Part shown: piece by piece, positions 46,598 to 55,090 of the stretch
Layout of the letters: every line of letters starts with the position of its first letter
How positions within the stretch are numbered: the first letter of the stretch is position 1
Origin: Acidobacteriota bacterium
GTDB taxonomy: Bacteria; Acidobacteriota; Thermoanaerobaculia; Multivoradales; J023
Length of the DNA stretch: 64,000 bases
Assembly (NCBI GenBank): GCA_029263395.1
Contig: JAJCXO010000112.1
Coordinates: 50,993-114,992 of the forward strand
Reading direction: 5' to 3'
The notes under the pieces: generated by a model
The model's input: only the letters and a program-made list of their open reading frames with translations
Database searches by the model: none
Told to the model about the DNA's origin: nothing
Made by a program: the position numbers and the translations under genes

Positions 46598-46852
46598 TCA
46601 GATTTTCTCAATACGGCGTGACTTGAGTCTTACGATGAGCCAGCCCAAGGGCCCGAGAAGAAGACCGAGAATCGCTCCTTCCAAGGTCCGTCCCTTGGCC
46701 TCTCCCGCAAGCGACCCGACAATGAAACCCATCACTGCGAAGATGATCAACATCGCGGGCGGCAGACCCATCCACAGATCGCCGGTGATGACAACACCGA
46801 CCAAGAACCCGGCCATTCCAGTCGCTAGCACTAGAAGCTCAGTCCATTCCAT
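46598..46852 (-). CDS. Small membrane protein, paralogue of 29680-29934
   Basis: An 84-residue protein with three hydrophobic segments (LVLATGMAGFLVGVVITGDL, LPPAMLIIFAVMGFIVGSLA, AILGLLLGPLGWLIVRL). It aligns end to end with the protein at 29680-29934, sharing MEW, GFLVGVVIT, MGLPPAML and LGPLGWLI. AAAAGGAGG precedes the ATG. The basic C-terminus (RLKSRRIEKI) probably faces the cytosol. No function is known. The paralogues differ most in the loop after GSLAGE. Confidence 0.78.
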   Translation of the reverse strand: MEWTELLVLATGMAGFLVGVVITGDLWMGLPPAMLIIFAVMGFIVGSLAGEAKGRTLEGAILGLLLGPLGWLIVRLKSRRIEKI

Positions 46853-46985
46853 GGCAGACCTCCTTTTACCTAGCTACACCTTAGAGGGCACAAGTCCTCG
46901 GCAAGAACAACAGAAGGGGTAGGACAACGAACGCTACCGGGGGGCTCGCGACCCGCCCCAGCAGGGGCGCGCCGGCCACTACTAC

Positions 46986-48437
46986 TCATACAGGTGCAAT
47001 AGCAGGGGCGCGAGATCCAGTCTCGAGGTTCTCTGGCGCGACGTTGAGGATCTGGTCGTCAACGTAGGCGACGTCGTGGCCGAGGCGCCTGAGCAACGCC
47101 GAGGCAGCCGCAGCGCGCGAGCCGGTACGACAGTACGCCACTTGCCGCTTGCCGCTCTCGACCTCCCCCACCCGAGCCAGCAGCCGAGTGTGAGCGATGC
47201 ACTGAGCTCCCCGCAGGTGGCCGGCTTCGAATTCAGTCATCCGACGGACGTCGAGCAGCCGGGTTGCGGGCTTGCGAGCGAGTTCGATCGCACGTTCGAA
47301 ATCGATCACATCGATCGTGCTCAGTGGCACGATGGAGGCGGCCTGCGCGAGGGTCTCCGGCGTCGCATAGCCGACGACATCGTCGAGCCCGATCCGAACC
47401 AGATCGCGCACTGCCTCGTCGAGGGCGTCGTCGATCACCAGATAGATCGGAACACCGACCTCGACATAGGAGCCGACGATGGTGTTGAATGTGCGGTCCA
47501 TCGGCGCGTAGAAGGAGGACGGCAGGTGCCCGGTCATGAACGCCGACCGATCGACCCGGGTGTCCACCACAGCGATGTCGGTCCGGCCAGCGAGCGCTGC
47601 CAGCTCGGGCGCGGACAAGGCGACGGGGCGCGGCAGCTCGCCCAAGACTTTGGGCCCTTCCTTGTTGTCCTTCTTCATGCGCGCAAAGTAGAGCGGCGGC
47701 TCTGGCTGGCCTTCGAGGATCGCTTTGACAAATGTGTCTTCGCCGCCGTCAGCGGCACCGATCGCGACGTTGAACCGTCGCTCGTAGCCGACAGTGGTGC
47801 CGGGCACTGCGCCAAGCGCCTTGCCGCACGCGCTGCCGGCACCGTGCCCGGGCCAGACTTGCAGGTAGTCGGGAAGCTCGAGGAACTTCTGAACCGAGCC
47901 ATATAAGGTTCGGGCCGAGGGCTCCATCATGCCGACGTGGCCGGCGGCAGATTCCAACAGATCCGGCCGACCGAGATCCGCCACGAACACAAAGTCGCCG
48001 GAGATGATCCCCATCGCTGTGTCCGCGCCGCCCCCCACATCGGTCACCATGAAAGCCAAGTGCTCCGGAGTATGCCCGGGGGTGTGGACGGCTTCGAGCT
48101 CAATTTTTCCGATACGGACGATGTCGCCATCCGTGAGCAGAGTCACATCGTAGGCTGGGTTGTCCGCCCATGCATACTTCCAATCGGCATCCCCCTCATC
48201 GGAGAGATACACCCGGGCGTCGAGCCGTTCCGCCAGCTCGCGCGAGCCCGACAAAAAGTCGGCGTGAATGTGGGTCTCCGTTGTCGCGACGATCTCGAGA
48301 TCCTCTTCGGCCGCAATTGTTATGTAACGGTCAATGTCGCGCTCCGGATCGATGACGATGGCTTCGCCGGTCTGCTGGCAGCCGATCAAATACGCATATT
48401 GGGCGAGCTTGGGATCAAAGATCTGGCGGAAGAACAT
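46986..48437 (-). CDS. Persulfide dioxygenase-like MBL protein with two rhodanese domains
   Basis: The 483-residue protein has a metallo-beta-lactamase-fold persulfide dioxygenase at ~1-250: THIHADFLSG (H56, H58, D60), HTPGHTPEH (H118 region), GDFVFVADLGRPDL and PGHGAGSACG (H198). A first rhodanese domain (~275-365) lacks the catalytic Cys (the loop reads LVIDDALDE). The second (~370-470) has it (Cys436 in VAYCRTGSRA). This class oxidises glutathione persulfide to sulfite using ferrous iron and is part of sulfide detoxification. It is the last of three co-directional genes with the YeeE/YedE pair. Confidence 0.9.
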   Translation of the reverse strand: MFFRQIFDPKLAQYAYLIGCQQTGEAIVIDPERDIDRYITIAAEEDLEIVATTETHIHADFLSGSRELAERLDARVYLSDEGDADWKYAWADNPAYDVTLLTDGDIVRIGKIELEAVHTPGHTPEHLAFMVTDVGGGADTAMGIISGDFVFVADLGRPDLLESAAGHVGMMEPSARTLYGSVQKFLELPDYLQVWPGHGAGSACGKALGAVPGTTVGYERRFNVAIGAADGGEDTFVKAILEGQPEPPLYFARMKKDNKEGPKVLGELPRPVALSAPELAALAGRTDIAVVDTRVDRSAFMTGHLPSSFYAPMDRTFNTIVGSYVEVGVPIYLVIDDALDEAVRDLVRIGLDDVVGYATPETLAQAASIVPLSTIDVIDFERAIELARKPATRLLDVRRMTEFEAGHLRGAQCIAHTRLLARVGEVESGKRQVAYCRTGSRAAAASALLRRLGHDVAYVDDQILNVAPENLETGSRAPAIAPV

Positions 48438-48488
48438 GGCTCGGCTCCTTCTCGGAGGTGCTGTGGTCGGTGCTGTAGCCGCAAGTGA

Positions 48489-48974
48489 TCAGTGAGGTAA
48501 GCGCGGCTGAAGATGGGCATAAATCCAGGTACCGGCCAAGGCGCTGGCCAACACCACAAACATCACGGACACGCCGTTGCCGATCAGGGCGAAGATCGGA
48601 CCGGGACAGGCGCCGGTCAACCCCCAGCCAAGGCCGAACAAGGTTCCCCCCACCGCCACACGGACTCCCGTCCCGAGATCTTTGGGGACGATCGAGATAG
48701 CCTCTCCACGGATCGTTTTGGCACCACTTCTCCGGATCATGAGCAGTGACAACGCGCCGACGGCGACGGCCGAGCCGATCACGCCATACATGTGGAAACC
48801 CTGGAACCGGAACATCTCTTGGATTCGAAACCAAGAAATGACCTCAGCCTTGGTGACCAGGATACCGAATAGGATTCCGACCAAAACATGCGCCCACCAG
48901 CTCAGGTTTTGGGTTGCATCGTCGCCGGATTTCAGCGGACCGACAGCCTGCTCTTCGTGGTCTCGTATCGACAT
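48489..48974 (-). CDS. YeeE/YedE half-transporter (second half)
   Basis: The 161-residue membrane protein has about four helices and the conserved GWGLTGACPGPIFALIG segment, with a cysteine in the proposed sulfur-carrying path of YeeE/YedE (TsuA-type) transporters. AGGAGG precedes ATG 48974. The family imports thiosulfate or sulfur equivalents. Together with the upstream 186-residue protein it would make one full transporter. A 296-codon frame beginning at 49379 includes unrelated out-of-frame sequence and was not used. Confidence 0.85.
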   Translation of the reverse strand: MSIRDHEEQAVGPLKSGDDATQNLSWWAHVLVGILFGILVTKAEVISWFRIQEMFRFQGFHMYGVIGSAVAVGALSLLMIRRSGAKTIRGEAISIVPKDLGTGVRVAVGGTLFGLGWGLTGACPGPIFALIGNGVSVMFVVLASALAGTWIYAHLQPRLPH

Positions 48975-48988
48975 GGGTGTTCTTCCTC

Positions 48989-49549
48989 CTACAAGATCAG
49001 GGGCAGCAAGAGATGGGTCGAGATCAGGCCACCAACGAAGAAGCCGACAACTGCGATCAGCGATGGGAGTTGGGCGTCCGCCAGGCCGAAGATGGCGTGT
49101 CCTGACGTACACCCGCCTGCATAGCGAGCTCCGAAGCCGATCAGGAAACCGCCACCGACCATCAGAAGGAGCCCAGGCGCGGTACCGAGACTCGACCAAC
49201 TGAAGATCTCGCCAGGCACAAGCCCGGAGAGATTGTGCAGTCCGAGATCCGCGAGGTCGGTCTGGGTTGCCGACGAAATGGCGATCGGCTCCGGATTCGC
49301 CAACAGGACGCTTGCAACAACGCCTCCCAACAGAGTGCCGAGGGCCAAGCCGAGATTCCACTTGCCGGTCTTCTTCCAATCGTAGGCGAAGTAGCTGCTA
49401 CGACCCGGGACCAGTGCGGCACAAATATGTTGGTAGCTCGAGGAAATGCCGAAGCTGCGGTTGTCGAGTAACAACAACAGCGGCACCATCAGCCCTATGA
49501 GCGGCCCGGCGATATACCAAGGCCACGGTTGCGACAGCAGATCTAGCAT
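48989..49549 (-). CDS. YeeE/YedE half-transporter (first half)
   Basis: The 186-residue membrane protein with about five helices carries the family motifs SYQHICAAL and GFGARYAGGCTSGHAIFG, whose cysteines match conserved positions of TsuA-like thiosulfate transporters. AAGGAG precedes the ATG. Only 14 bases separate it from the second half, so the two are co-translated and likely form a heterodimer. The gene pair plus persulfide dioxygenase suggests uptake of thiosulfate/sulfane sulfur and its oxidation. Confidence 0.88.
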   Translation of the reverse strand: MLDLLSQPWPWYIAGPLIGLMVPLLLLLDNRSFGISSSYQHICAALVPGRSSYFAYDWKKTGKWNLGLALGTLLGGVVASVLLANPEPIAISSATQTDLADLGLHNLSGLVPGEIFSWSSLGTAPGLLLMVGGGFLIGFGARYAGGCTSGHAIFGLADAQLPSLIAVVGFFVGGLISTHLLLPLIL

Positions 49550-49573
49550 CCCATCGACTCCTTTCTACAAAAC

Positions 49574-49608
49574 TTGCCTGCCGTGCAACGGTCCAGCGCG
49601 GCAGGCAA
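49574..49608. promoter_or_regulatory. Inverted repeat before the YeeE/YedE operon
   Basis: TTGCCTGCC (49574-49582) and GGCAGGCAA (49600-49608) form perfect 9-bp arms 17 bases apart, about 25-60 bases upstream of the first half-transporter gene. It may be an operator or leader hairpin. Confidence 0.4.
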
Positions 49609-49634
49609 CCCTATCCAGCAGCCCTCGAGATTGC

Positions 49635-49649
49635 CCTTGTGGGACAAGG
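49635..49649 (-). terminator. Short hairpin after the haem-binding gene
   Basis: CCTTGT-GGG-ACAAGG lies about 40 bases downstream of the end of the minus-strand haem-binding gene. There is no T-run, so a terminator role is weakly supported. Confidence 0.3.
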
Positions 49650-49690
49650 CCTAGCCGAGCCACAAGATCTCCGAGCTCGCCGGGATCAAA

Positions 49691-50158
49691 TTAGTCTTCA
49701 TCATCCCGAGACCTGGTTGATGATCTCCGGCTGAGGGCCCAAGAGCGAAGTGACGCTCTATCGCTTGCCGAGAGTTCAGCGTCGCGATGTGCGGGCAAAT
49801 AGAACCAGGGAGGCATCTCTCCCTCGACGATCTCTTCCCAGGATTCAGCCAAGAGCTCGATACGATGCTTGGTGTCGTAGCGATTCCAGGTCGAAAAATT
49901 GAGCTCTTCACGGCCTGCGCGAACATCGTGCGCGACCAGCCAAGAGACCGGCGCAACACGACTGTACCAGGGCCAGCGAGTCTCGTTCGAATGGCAGTCG
50001 TAACAGGCGCGGCGCAACACCGACCTGGCTGCCGGGGTCGCGGGAACGTCTTGCTCGACCGGCGGGTTCCTGGTCTCCGTTGGGAACAGCTGAATCAGCG
50101 CGAAAACCAAAAACACTGAGGCGAGCGCGCCAAGCTTACTTCGTGTTGGGATGCTCAT
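49691..50158 (-). CDS. Haem-binding domain protein (single CxxCH)
   Basis: The 155-residue protein has an N-terminal membrane anchor (LGALASVFLVFALIQLF) and a periplasmic domain with one c-type haem motif ACYDCHSN (Cys52, Cys55, His56), followed by RWPWYSRVAPVSWLVAHDV. This combination defines the haem-binding domain family related to cytochrome c, found near electron-transfer and sulfur genes. AGGAGG lies 5 bases before ATG 50158. It follows the DUF6515 gene by 11 bases on the same strand. Confidence 0.88.
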   Translation of the reverse strand: MSIPTRSKLGALASVFLVFALIQLFPTETRNPPVEQDVPATPAARSVLRRACYDCHSNETRWPWYSRVAPVSWLVAHDVRAGREELNFSTWNRYDTKHRIELLAESWEEIVEGEMPPWFYLPAHRDAELSASDRASLRSWALSRRSSTRSRDDED

Positions 50159-50169
50159 GCCCCCTCCTA

Positions 50170-50727
50170 TCACCCTGGCGGCGGCTCGAAATGGATGGCG
50201 ACAATCTCGGTGATCGGGACATGATGGACTTCGCCTTCAACCTCGAATCGTACCGACGTCTTGTTGCCACCCACAAAACGCCCAACCATCGACTCCCCGT
50301 CTAGCATGTAGATCACGTCCGCTCCGGAGGCGTCGACAGGCGGCTCGACGACCACGTATACCCGGTCGTCTGGAAAGTAACGATAGTAGGTGCCGAAGTA
50401 AACGTAGTAGTCGAGACCGCCGACCACAATCGTGCGATGGCCTCTCGGCAACACGCTGATCCGCGCCCCGATCGGCCCGGCGATGATCGAGAACCCTGAC
50501 GTGGCGTTACGATAGAAGACGCCAGCATGGAAGAAGTAGGGTTGTTGCCCAACAATCACCTTGACGTGGCCGGGGGGCAGCTGGTGCACGACCCGTGCGT
50601 GCTGACGCCCAGCCCCCCTGCGAGATTGGCGACCTGGATCAGCGAATGCCGATGGTAGGACCACCAGGGTTGCCCACATTGCCAACCATACGAAGCCGAG
50701 GGTCCGAGTCCAAGATCTGTGTCGCAT
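50170..50727 (-). CDS. DUF6515-like secreted protein
   Basis: The 185-residue protein has a signal peptide (LGFVWLAMWATLVVLPSAFA), a basic linker (RQSRRGAGRQHARVVHQL) and a beta-rich region with repeated Tyr/Phe (YFFHAGVFYRN, YYVYFGTYYRYFPDDRVYVVV). This is typical of the DUF6515 family of small periplasmic proteins of unknown role. It sits between the OB-fold protein and the haem-binding protein in a three-gene minus-strand unit. Confidence 0.75.
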   Translation of the reverse strand: MRHRSWTRTLGFVWLAMWATLVVLPSAFADPGRQSRRGAGRQHARVVHQLPPGHVKVIVGQQPYFFHAGVFYRNATSGFSIIAGPIGARISVLPRGHRTIVVGGLDYYVYFGTYYRYFPDDRVYVVVEPPVDASGADVIYMLDGESMVGRFVGGNKTSVRFEVEGEVHHVPITEIVAIHFEPPPG

Positions 50728-50793
50728 AACGACCTCCTAAGTTCGAAGATGGAGTCCGAAAGGCGGGCCGGTTGCCCGGTCCACCGCGCTCGA

Positions 50794-51246
50794 TCAGGAT
50801 CGGTTCCGTCCGCGGCCTCGGCCGCGCCATTCTGGAAGTCCACCTTCGTCGCGCAAGGTCAACGTCTCGCTGCCGCGGTCGATTTGGCGAGCGATCAAAG
50901 CCTCATCCTCATCTGGCACCGGCGCACCGATGATCGAAATCTCGTCACCCTTGGCGAACTTGAAACCGCTGTCATCCAGGAAGTCCTTGGGCCCGACATG
51001 GATTTCGTAGGTCTTGTCGCCAGTCGCGAGCTGAAGATGGACGCCACGACAGGCTTTACGGCCGCCTCCACAATTCCCCTGGCAATCCTGCTCGGTAATC
51101 TCCTCGATTGTTCCGCTGATGGTTCGCTCAGCAGCTGGGTCGTAGTTGGACGAACCTGACTTACATTTCTGAGCCACCACGGGGGCGGCCAAAACAACGG
51201 TCAGAATTATCGAAGCGAAAAGCATCAAGTTGCGATGTGCAAACAT
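50794..51246 (-). CDS. Secreted OB-fold-like protein
   Basis: The 150-residue precursor has a signal peptide (MFAHRNLMLFASIILTVVLAAPVVAQ, shown only in part: LMLFASIILTVVLAAP). The mature part has strands typical of a small OB-like fold seen in many secreted bacterial proteins: TISGTIEEITEQ, GVHLQLATGDKTYEIHVGP, FAKGDEISIIGAPV, and LTLRDEGGLPEWRG. Four cysteines occur early (KCKSG, QDCQGNCGGGRKAC). GGGAGA precedes ATG 51246; upstream in-frame codons lack one. Function unknown; the GLPEW ending is common in this group. Confidence 0.65.
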   Translation of the reverse strand: MFAHRNLMLFASIILTVVLAAPVVAQKCKSGSSNYDPAAERTISGTIEEITEQDCQGNCGGGRKACRGVHLQLATGDKTYEIHVGPKDFLDDSGFKFAKGDEISIIGAPVPDEDEALIARQIDRGSETLTLRDEGGLPEWRGRGRGRNRS

Positions 51247-51597
51247 GTTTTTTCTCCCTGAAACGGTCGCTCGAGCCCCCAGATCCTGCAGGCGATCGGA
51301 ACACTCGACGACCGAAGTTGTTCCAGGCATCAGGAGCGCCTTGGGGGGCCCTGATGCCAGCCTTGAATGGTCGCTGACCGAGCGTCAACCCACCACACCC
51401 CAAGTGATAGACCGTTCCCCGCTCCGCTGCACGGTAGCCGACCCCGGCCATCCCATCGCACAAGGTGGCTCACTCACGCGACCCATAAAGGAGAAGAATC
51501 CCTAACAGTCCATATATTTGAGTTTTTCTCTGGCTTAATGAGCGCTACTTTGATATCGTTGCATAGAATCCAGTCACAGGTCGCTGCGAGGAGATAC
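51247..51597. other. 351-base divergent intergenic region with a hairpin
   Basis: The region separates the OB-fold gene (minus) from the second hybrid kinase (plus). It contains a 9-bp inverted repeat GGCATCAGG (51326-51334) and CCTGATGCC (51350-51358). No sigma-54 element or 17-bp dyad of the kind seen further right is present. An AAAGGAG at 51487 is not followed by a usable start. Confidence 0.5.
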
Positions 51598-53556
51598 ATG
51601 CCCTGCACCCACAGGCCACGGGGTTCCCGCTTGGTCAAGCGGTCAGCAGTTCGATCAGAAGCCTGCTATCGAGCGCTACTGGAGTGTGCAGCCGATGGGA
51701 TCATTACCATTGACGCTGCCAGCATCATCGAATCGGTAAACCCCGCGGCCGAACGGATGTTCGGCTACCGTGGTGAGGAAGTTGTTGGACACAACGTCAA
51801 GATCCTCATGCCGCAGTCCTACCAGCAAGAGCATGACGGTTACCTCGCGCGTTACCAGGAGACCGGCGAGAACAAAACCATCGGCACCGGACGAGAGGTT
51901 GTTGGCCGCCGCCAGGATGGCTCGGTCTTTCCCCTCAATCTGAGGATCAGCGAAGTGTCTTCGGACGGCTCGAAGTTTTTTGTTGGGGTTCTTCGAGATA
52001 TCACCGAGCGAAAAGAGGCCGAGGAAGCCCTGAGACACGAGCGCGACTTCGCCGAGAGCCTGATCGAAACCGCCCAAGTCATCGTCCTGGCACTTGATAC
52101 CAAGGGCCGTATCGTTCGATACAACCGCTATATGGAAGAGATTTCTGGATACCGTCTGGACGAGGTCCGAAACATGCCTTGGGTTCCCACCTTTGTGCCC
52201 AAGCGCGATCAGGACCGGATCAGCGAAGTTTTCCAGCGAGTTCTGGCCGCCATCCCGACCGCTGCCATCACCAACCCAATCGTCACCCGAGACAACGATG
52301 AACGACTGATCGAGTGGCACAACACGCCTCTTCAGGATGCTACCGGCACGACAACCGGTGTTCTCGCGGTCGGCCAGGACATCACCGAGCGCACTGATCT
52401 CGAGAGCCAGCTTCGCCGAGCTCATAAGATGGACGCCATCGGACGGCTGGCAGGCTGCATAGCCCACGATTTCAATACCTTACTGGGTTCGATCTATGGC
52501 TACAGCGAGTTGGCACTCGACCAACTCCCCATAGGACACAACCTGCGTCGATCGATCGAGCAGATCCACCGCAGCGCGGAACGCGGCGCGGCCCTGACCC
52601 GCCAACTCTTGGCCTTCAGCCGACGCCAAGTGCTCCGACCCCGCCTGATCAGTCTCAACGCAGTTGTCGCCGACATGGGCGACCTGCTGCGCCGCCTGAC
52701 GACCGAAGACATCGAACTGGTCTTCGATCTCGAACCAGCGCTCGGCCAGGCCCGAGTTGATGCCGGACAGTTTGAACAGGTGATCATGAACCTGGTTGTC
52801 AACGCCGCGGACGCGATGCCTCGCGGCGGTCGCCTGGTTATCGAGAGCGCCAACCGCAACATCGACGCTGGTCACCCCGACCGCGGCGCGGTGCTGGCTA
52901 CGGGCCGCTACGTGATGGTTGCGGTCACCGATAATGGCTGTGGCATGGACGCCGAGACCCAGAGCCATGTCTTCGAGCCCTTTTACACCACCAAGGAAAA
53001 AGGCAAAGGCACCGGGCTTGGACTCTCCACGGTTTATGGCATCGTGCGGCAAAGCGGCGGCGGCGTCTCGATCATCAGCGAGCCCAGTCACGGGACGCGG
53101 GTCAAGATCTATTTGTTGCGCAGCGACGAGGCTGCCGAAAATATCTCCTGTCAACCGACCGAAGACGCTCCGGAGCAGGGAAACGAGACCATTCTCCTGG
53201 TTGAAGACGACGAAATGTTTCTGGAGCTCACGACCGAAGTCCTCGAGTCCCAAGGGTATGCCGTGCTCTCGGCCAGTTCACCGAGTCATGCCCTAGCGCT
53301 CAGCCAGGGCCATCCGGATCCGATCCATCTGCTGCTCACCGACATGATGATGCCGGAAATGACCGGCAGCGAGCTCGCCAAACGACTCGCTGTCGACCGT
53401 CCAGGACTTGCGGTGCTGATGATGTCGGGCTACAGCGACGAGGTGCTTGAAGAGCATGGAGCGACCACCATGGATCACGCTTTTATTCATAAACCTTTCA
53501 CTACCCGGGATCTTGCGCGACTGGTTCGCGAAACCCTCGACGAGGCCACTTCTTGA
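51598..53556 (+). CDS. Hybrid histidine kinase, FixL-like PAS-PAS-HisKA-HATPase-REC
   Basis: A 652-residue soluble kinase. The first PAS domain (~25-137) repeats the FixL-like block (ILMPQSYQQEHDGYLARY, GTGREVVGRRQDG) with His ~79 at the haem-ligand position. A second PAS (~150-265) follows. HisKA has [12 protein letters not shown] (His ~290), HATPase has NLVVNAADAMP and TDNGCGM, and the receiver has Asp ~582. From HisKA onward it is very similar to the kinase at 30885, so the pair arose by duplication, with one PAS gained or lost. GGAG lies 5 bases before ATG 51598. It is followed by the sigma-54 activator gene. Confidence 0.88.
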   Translation: MPCTHRPRGSRLVKRSAVRSEACYRALLECAADGIITIDAASIIESVNPAAERMFGYRGEEVVGHNVKILMPQSYQQEHDGYLARYQETGENKTIGTGREVVGRRQDGSVFPLNLRISEVSSDGSKFFVGVLRDITERKEAEEALRHERDFAESLIETAQVIVLALDTKGRIVRYNRYMEEISGYRLDEVRNMPWVPTFVPKRDQDRISEVFQRVLAAIPTAAITNPIVTRDNDERLIEWHNTPLQDATGTTTGVLAVGQDITERTDLESQLRRAHKMDAIGRLAGCIAHDFNTLLGSIYGYSELALDQLPIGHNLRRSIEQIHRSAERGAALTRQLLAFSRRQVLRPRLISLNAVVADMGDLLRRLTTEDIELVFDLEPALGQARVDAGQFEQVIMNLVVNAADAMPRGGRLVIESANRNIDAGHPDRGAVLATGRYVMVAVTDNGCGMDAETQSHVFEPFYTTKEKGKGTGLGLSTVYGIVRQSGGGVSIISEPSHGTRVKIYLLRSDEAAENISCQPTEDAPEQGNETILLVEDDEMFLELTTEVLESQGYAVLSASSPSHALALSQGHPDPIHLLLTDMMMPEMTGSELAKRLAVDRPGLAVLMMSGYSDEVLEEHGATTMDHAFIHKPFTTRDLARLVRETLDEATS

Positions 53557-53558
53557 CG

Positions 53559-53621
53559 TCGCCTGGGGATCCGTCCCGGACCCAGGCGATGAAGCGGCCG
53601 GTTGCGTCGCAAGCGGCTTCA
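53559..53621 (+). terminator. Two consecutive hairpins after the hybrid kinase gene
   Basis: TCGCCTGGG/CCCAGGCGA (53559-53567 with 53581-53589) is followed at once by a second stem whose outer arms are TGAAGC and GCTTCA (53590-53621). There is no clear T-run. They could end or attenuate transcription into the activator gene. Confidence 0.45.
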
Positions 53622-53641
53622 TGATGTATTGAGAGCCATCC

Positions 53642-55039
53642 ATGTCCTCCGAGACGCATAATCCTTCCAGCCCCTGGGACCATCCGGGATCGGCGGCGGT
53701 ACTCGACGGCCTGAGTACAGTCTTCACGTCCCTCGGCCGTGCACTGATCTGCCTGGGGCCGGATTTCCGGGTAGTGCACGTGTCCGAAGGGCTCGACGAA
53801 CTGGTCGGTGGCAAGGTGCCTCGAACCGTGCTCGGCCAACCCGCAGCGGAGATCCTCGGCGATCGGCTCTTTGGCGACCACGGCTTGCTACGCGAGGCGC
53901 TGCTGGCGGGCGAGTTGCAAGAAGGTTGGGGCGCCACGCTGCAGATCGGTGCCGACAACTCGCGCGATGTCTCGATCACCACTGCCCCGATCTCTTTCCA
54001 CAGCTCGGTCTGTGATCCTCGAGTGGCCTACCTGATTGTCCTCCGGCCCCATAAAGACGAGGAGTCAGCCACCCCGCTGGGACCTACCGTGTTCTGCCGC
54101 ATGATCGCCCGAGCCGCTAGCATGCTGCGGATCTTCAGCCTCATCAAACACCTTCGGGAGAGTGACGCCACCGTGCTCGTGACCGGCGAAAGTGGCACTG
54201 GCAAGGAGCTGGTTGCGCGGGCCATACATGACCATTCGCCACGCTCCGCCGGCCCCTTCGTGGCCGTCAACTGCGGTGCTCTGCCCGGCGAGCTTCTGGA
54301 ATCCGAACTCTTCGGCCACGTCCGCGGCGCCTTCACCGGCGCAGTGCGAGACCGAGTCGGCCGCTTCGAGCTGGCCGCTGGTGGCACGCTTTTTCTCGAC
54401 GAAGCGGGGGATCTTCCTCTCCATCTGCAGGTCAAGCTGTTGCGCGTGCTGCAGGAGCGTACCTTCGAACGGGTCGGCGAAAGCCGAACCCGCCAAAGCA
54501 ACGCCCGGATCATCGCCGCTACCCACCTCGACCTGCGACGTGCCATCATTGAGGGCACCTTCCGCGACGACCTCTACTACCGCCTGCGTGTCGTGCCGAT
54601 CGAGATCCCCCCGTTACGCCGTCGGCGGGAGGACATCGAGCCCATCGCCGAACACCTGCTGGAGAAGGTCACCACCCGCCTCGGGCGATCCGTTCGCCTC
54701 GCTCCGGATGTGATTCCGGCGTTCCTGCGCTACGACTGGCCAGGCAATGTCCGCGAACTCGAAAATGCCCTCGAGTTTGCGGTGGCGGTCTGCAGCGGCC
54801 AGACCATTCACTACCGACACCTACCGCCGGAAGTGATTGGCCAGACGACCGACCCCACGTCGCGCACCACCCAGGCTCGCGACACAGTGGAGCCGCTGCC
54901 TGAGCCTATTGACGAGAAGGGGTCTTTGCTCCAAGCCCTAGACGCCCACCACTGGCGCCGCGACGAAACCGCCCAGGCTCTCGGTATCAGTCGCACGACC
55001 CTATGGCGCAAAATGCGCGAGGTTGGTTTGATCGACTGA
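53642..55039 (+). CDS. Sigma-54-dependent activator with PAS-like N-terminal sensor
   Basis: A 465-residue enhancer-binding protein. Residues ~1-140 are a PAS-like sensory domain with a few cysteines (Cys37 and others) and no receiver motif. Residues ~160-395 are the AAA+ core with Walker A GESGTGKE, the sigma-54 contact loop GAFTGA, Walker B GGTLFLDEAG and the arginine finger region RDDLYYRL. The C-terminus is a Fis-type helix-turn-helix (RRDETAQALGISRTTLWRKM). It lies just upstream of the efflux operon. Its domain order recalls FisR-type regulators of sulfide genes. I infer that it controls both sigma-54 promoters in this window. Confidence 0.9.
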   Translation: MSSETHNPSSPWDHPGSAAVLDGLSTVFTSLGRALICLGPDFRVVHVSEGLDELVGGKVPRTVLGQPAAEILGDRLFGDHGLLREALLAGELQEGWGATLQIGADNSRDVSITTAPISFHSSVCDPRVAYLIVLRPHKDEESATPLGPTVFCRMIARAASMLRIFSLIKHLRESDATVLVTGESGTGKELVARAIHDHSPRSAGPFVAVNCGALPGELLESELFGHVRGAFTGAVRDRVGRFELAAGGTLFLDEAGDLPLHLQVKLLRVLQERTFERVGESRTRQSNARIIAATHLDLRRAIIEGTFRDDLYYRLRVVPIEIPPLRRRREDIEPIAEHLLEKVTTRLGRSVRLAPDVIPAFLRYDWPGNVRELENALEFAVAVCSGQTIHYRHLPPEVIGQTTDPTSRTTQARDTVEPLPEPIDEKGSLLQALDAHHWRRDETAQALGISRTTLWRKMREVGLID

Positions 55040-55090
55040 AGCGCACGCTCCACCCGCAGGCCTGAAGCGGCACGGTCACCCTTGCCATCC

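Noticed and set aside
48975..49379. Upstream extension of the second YeeE/YedE half (frame from 49379)
   Set aside because: Its translation is out of frame with the first half-transporter and has no family similarity. A good ribosome binding site supports ATG 48974.
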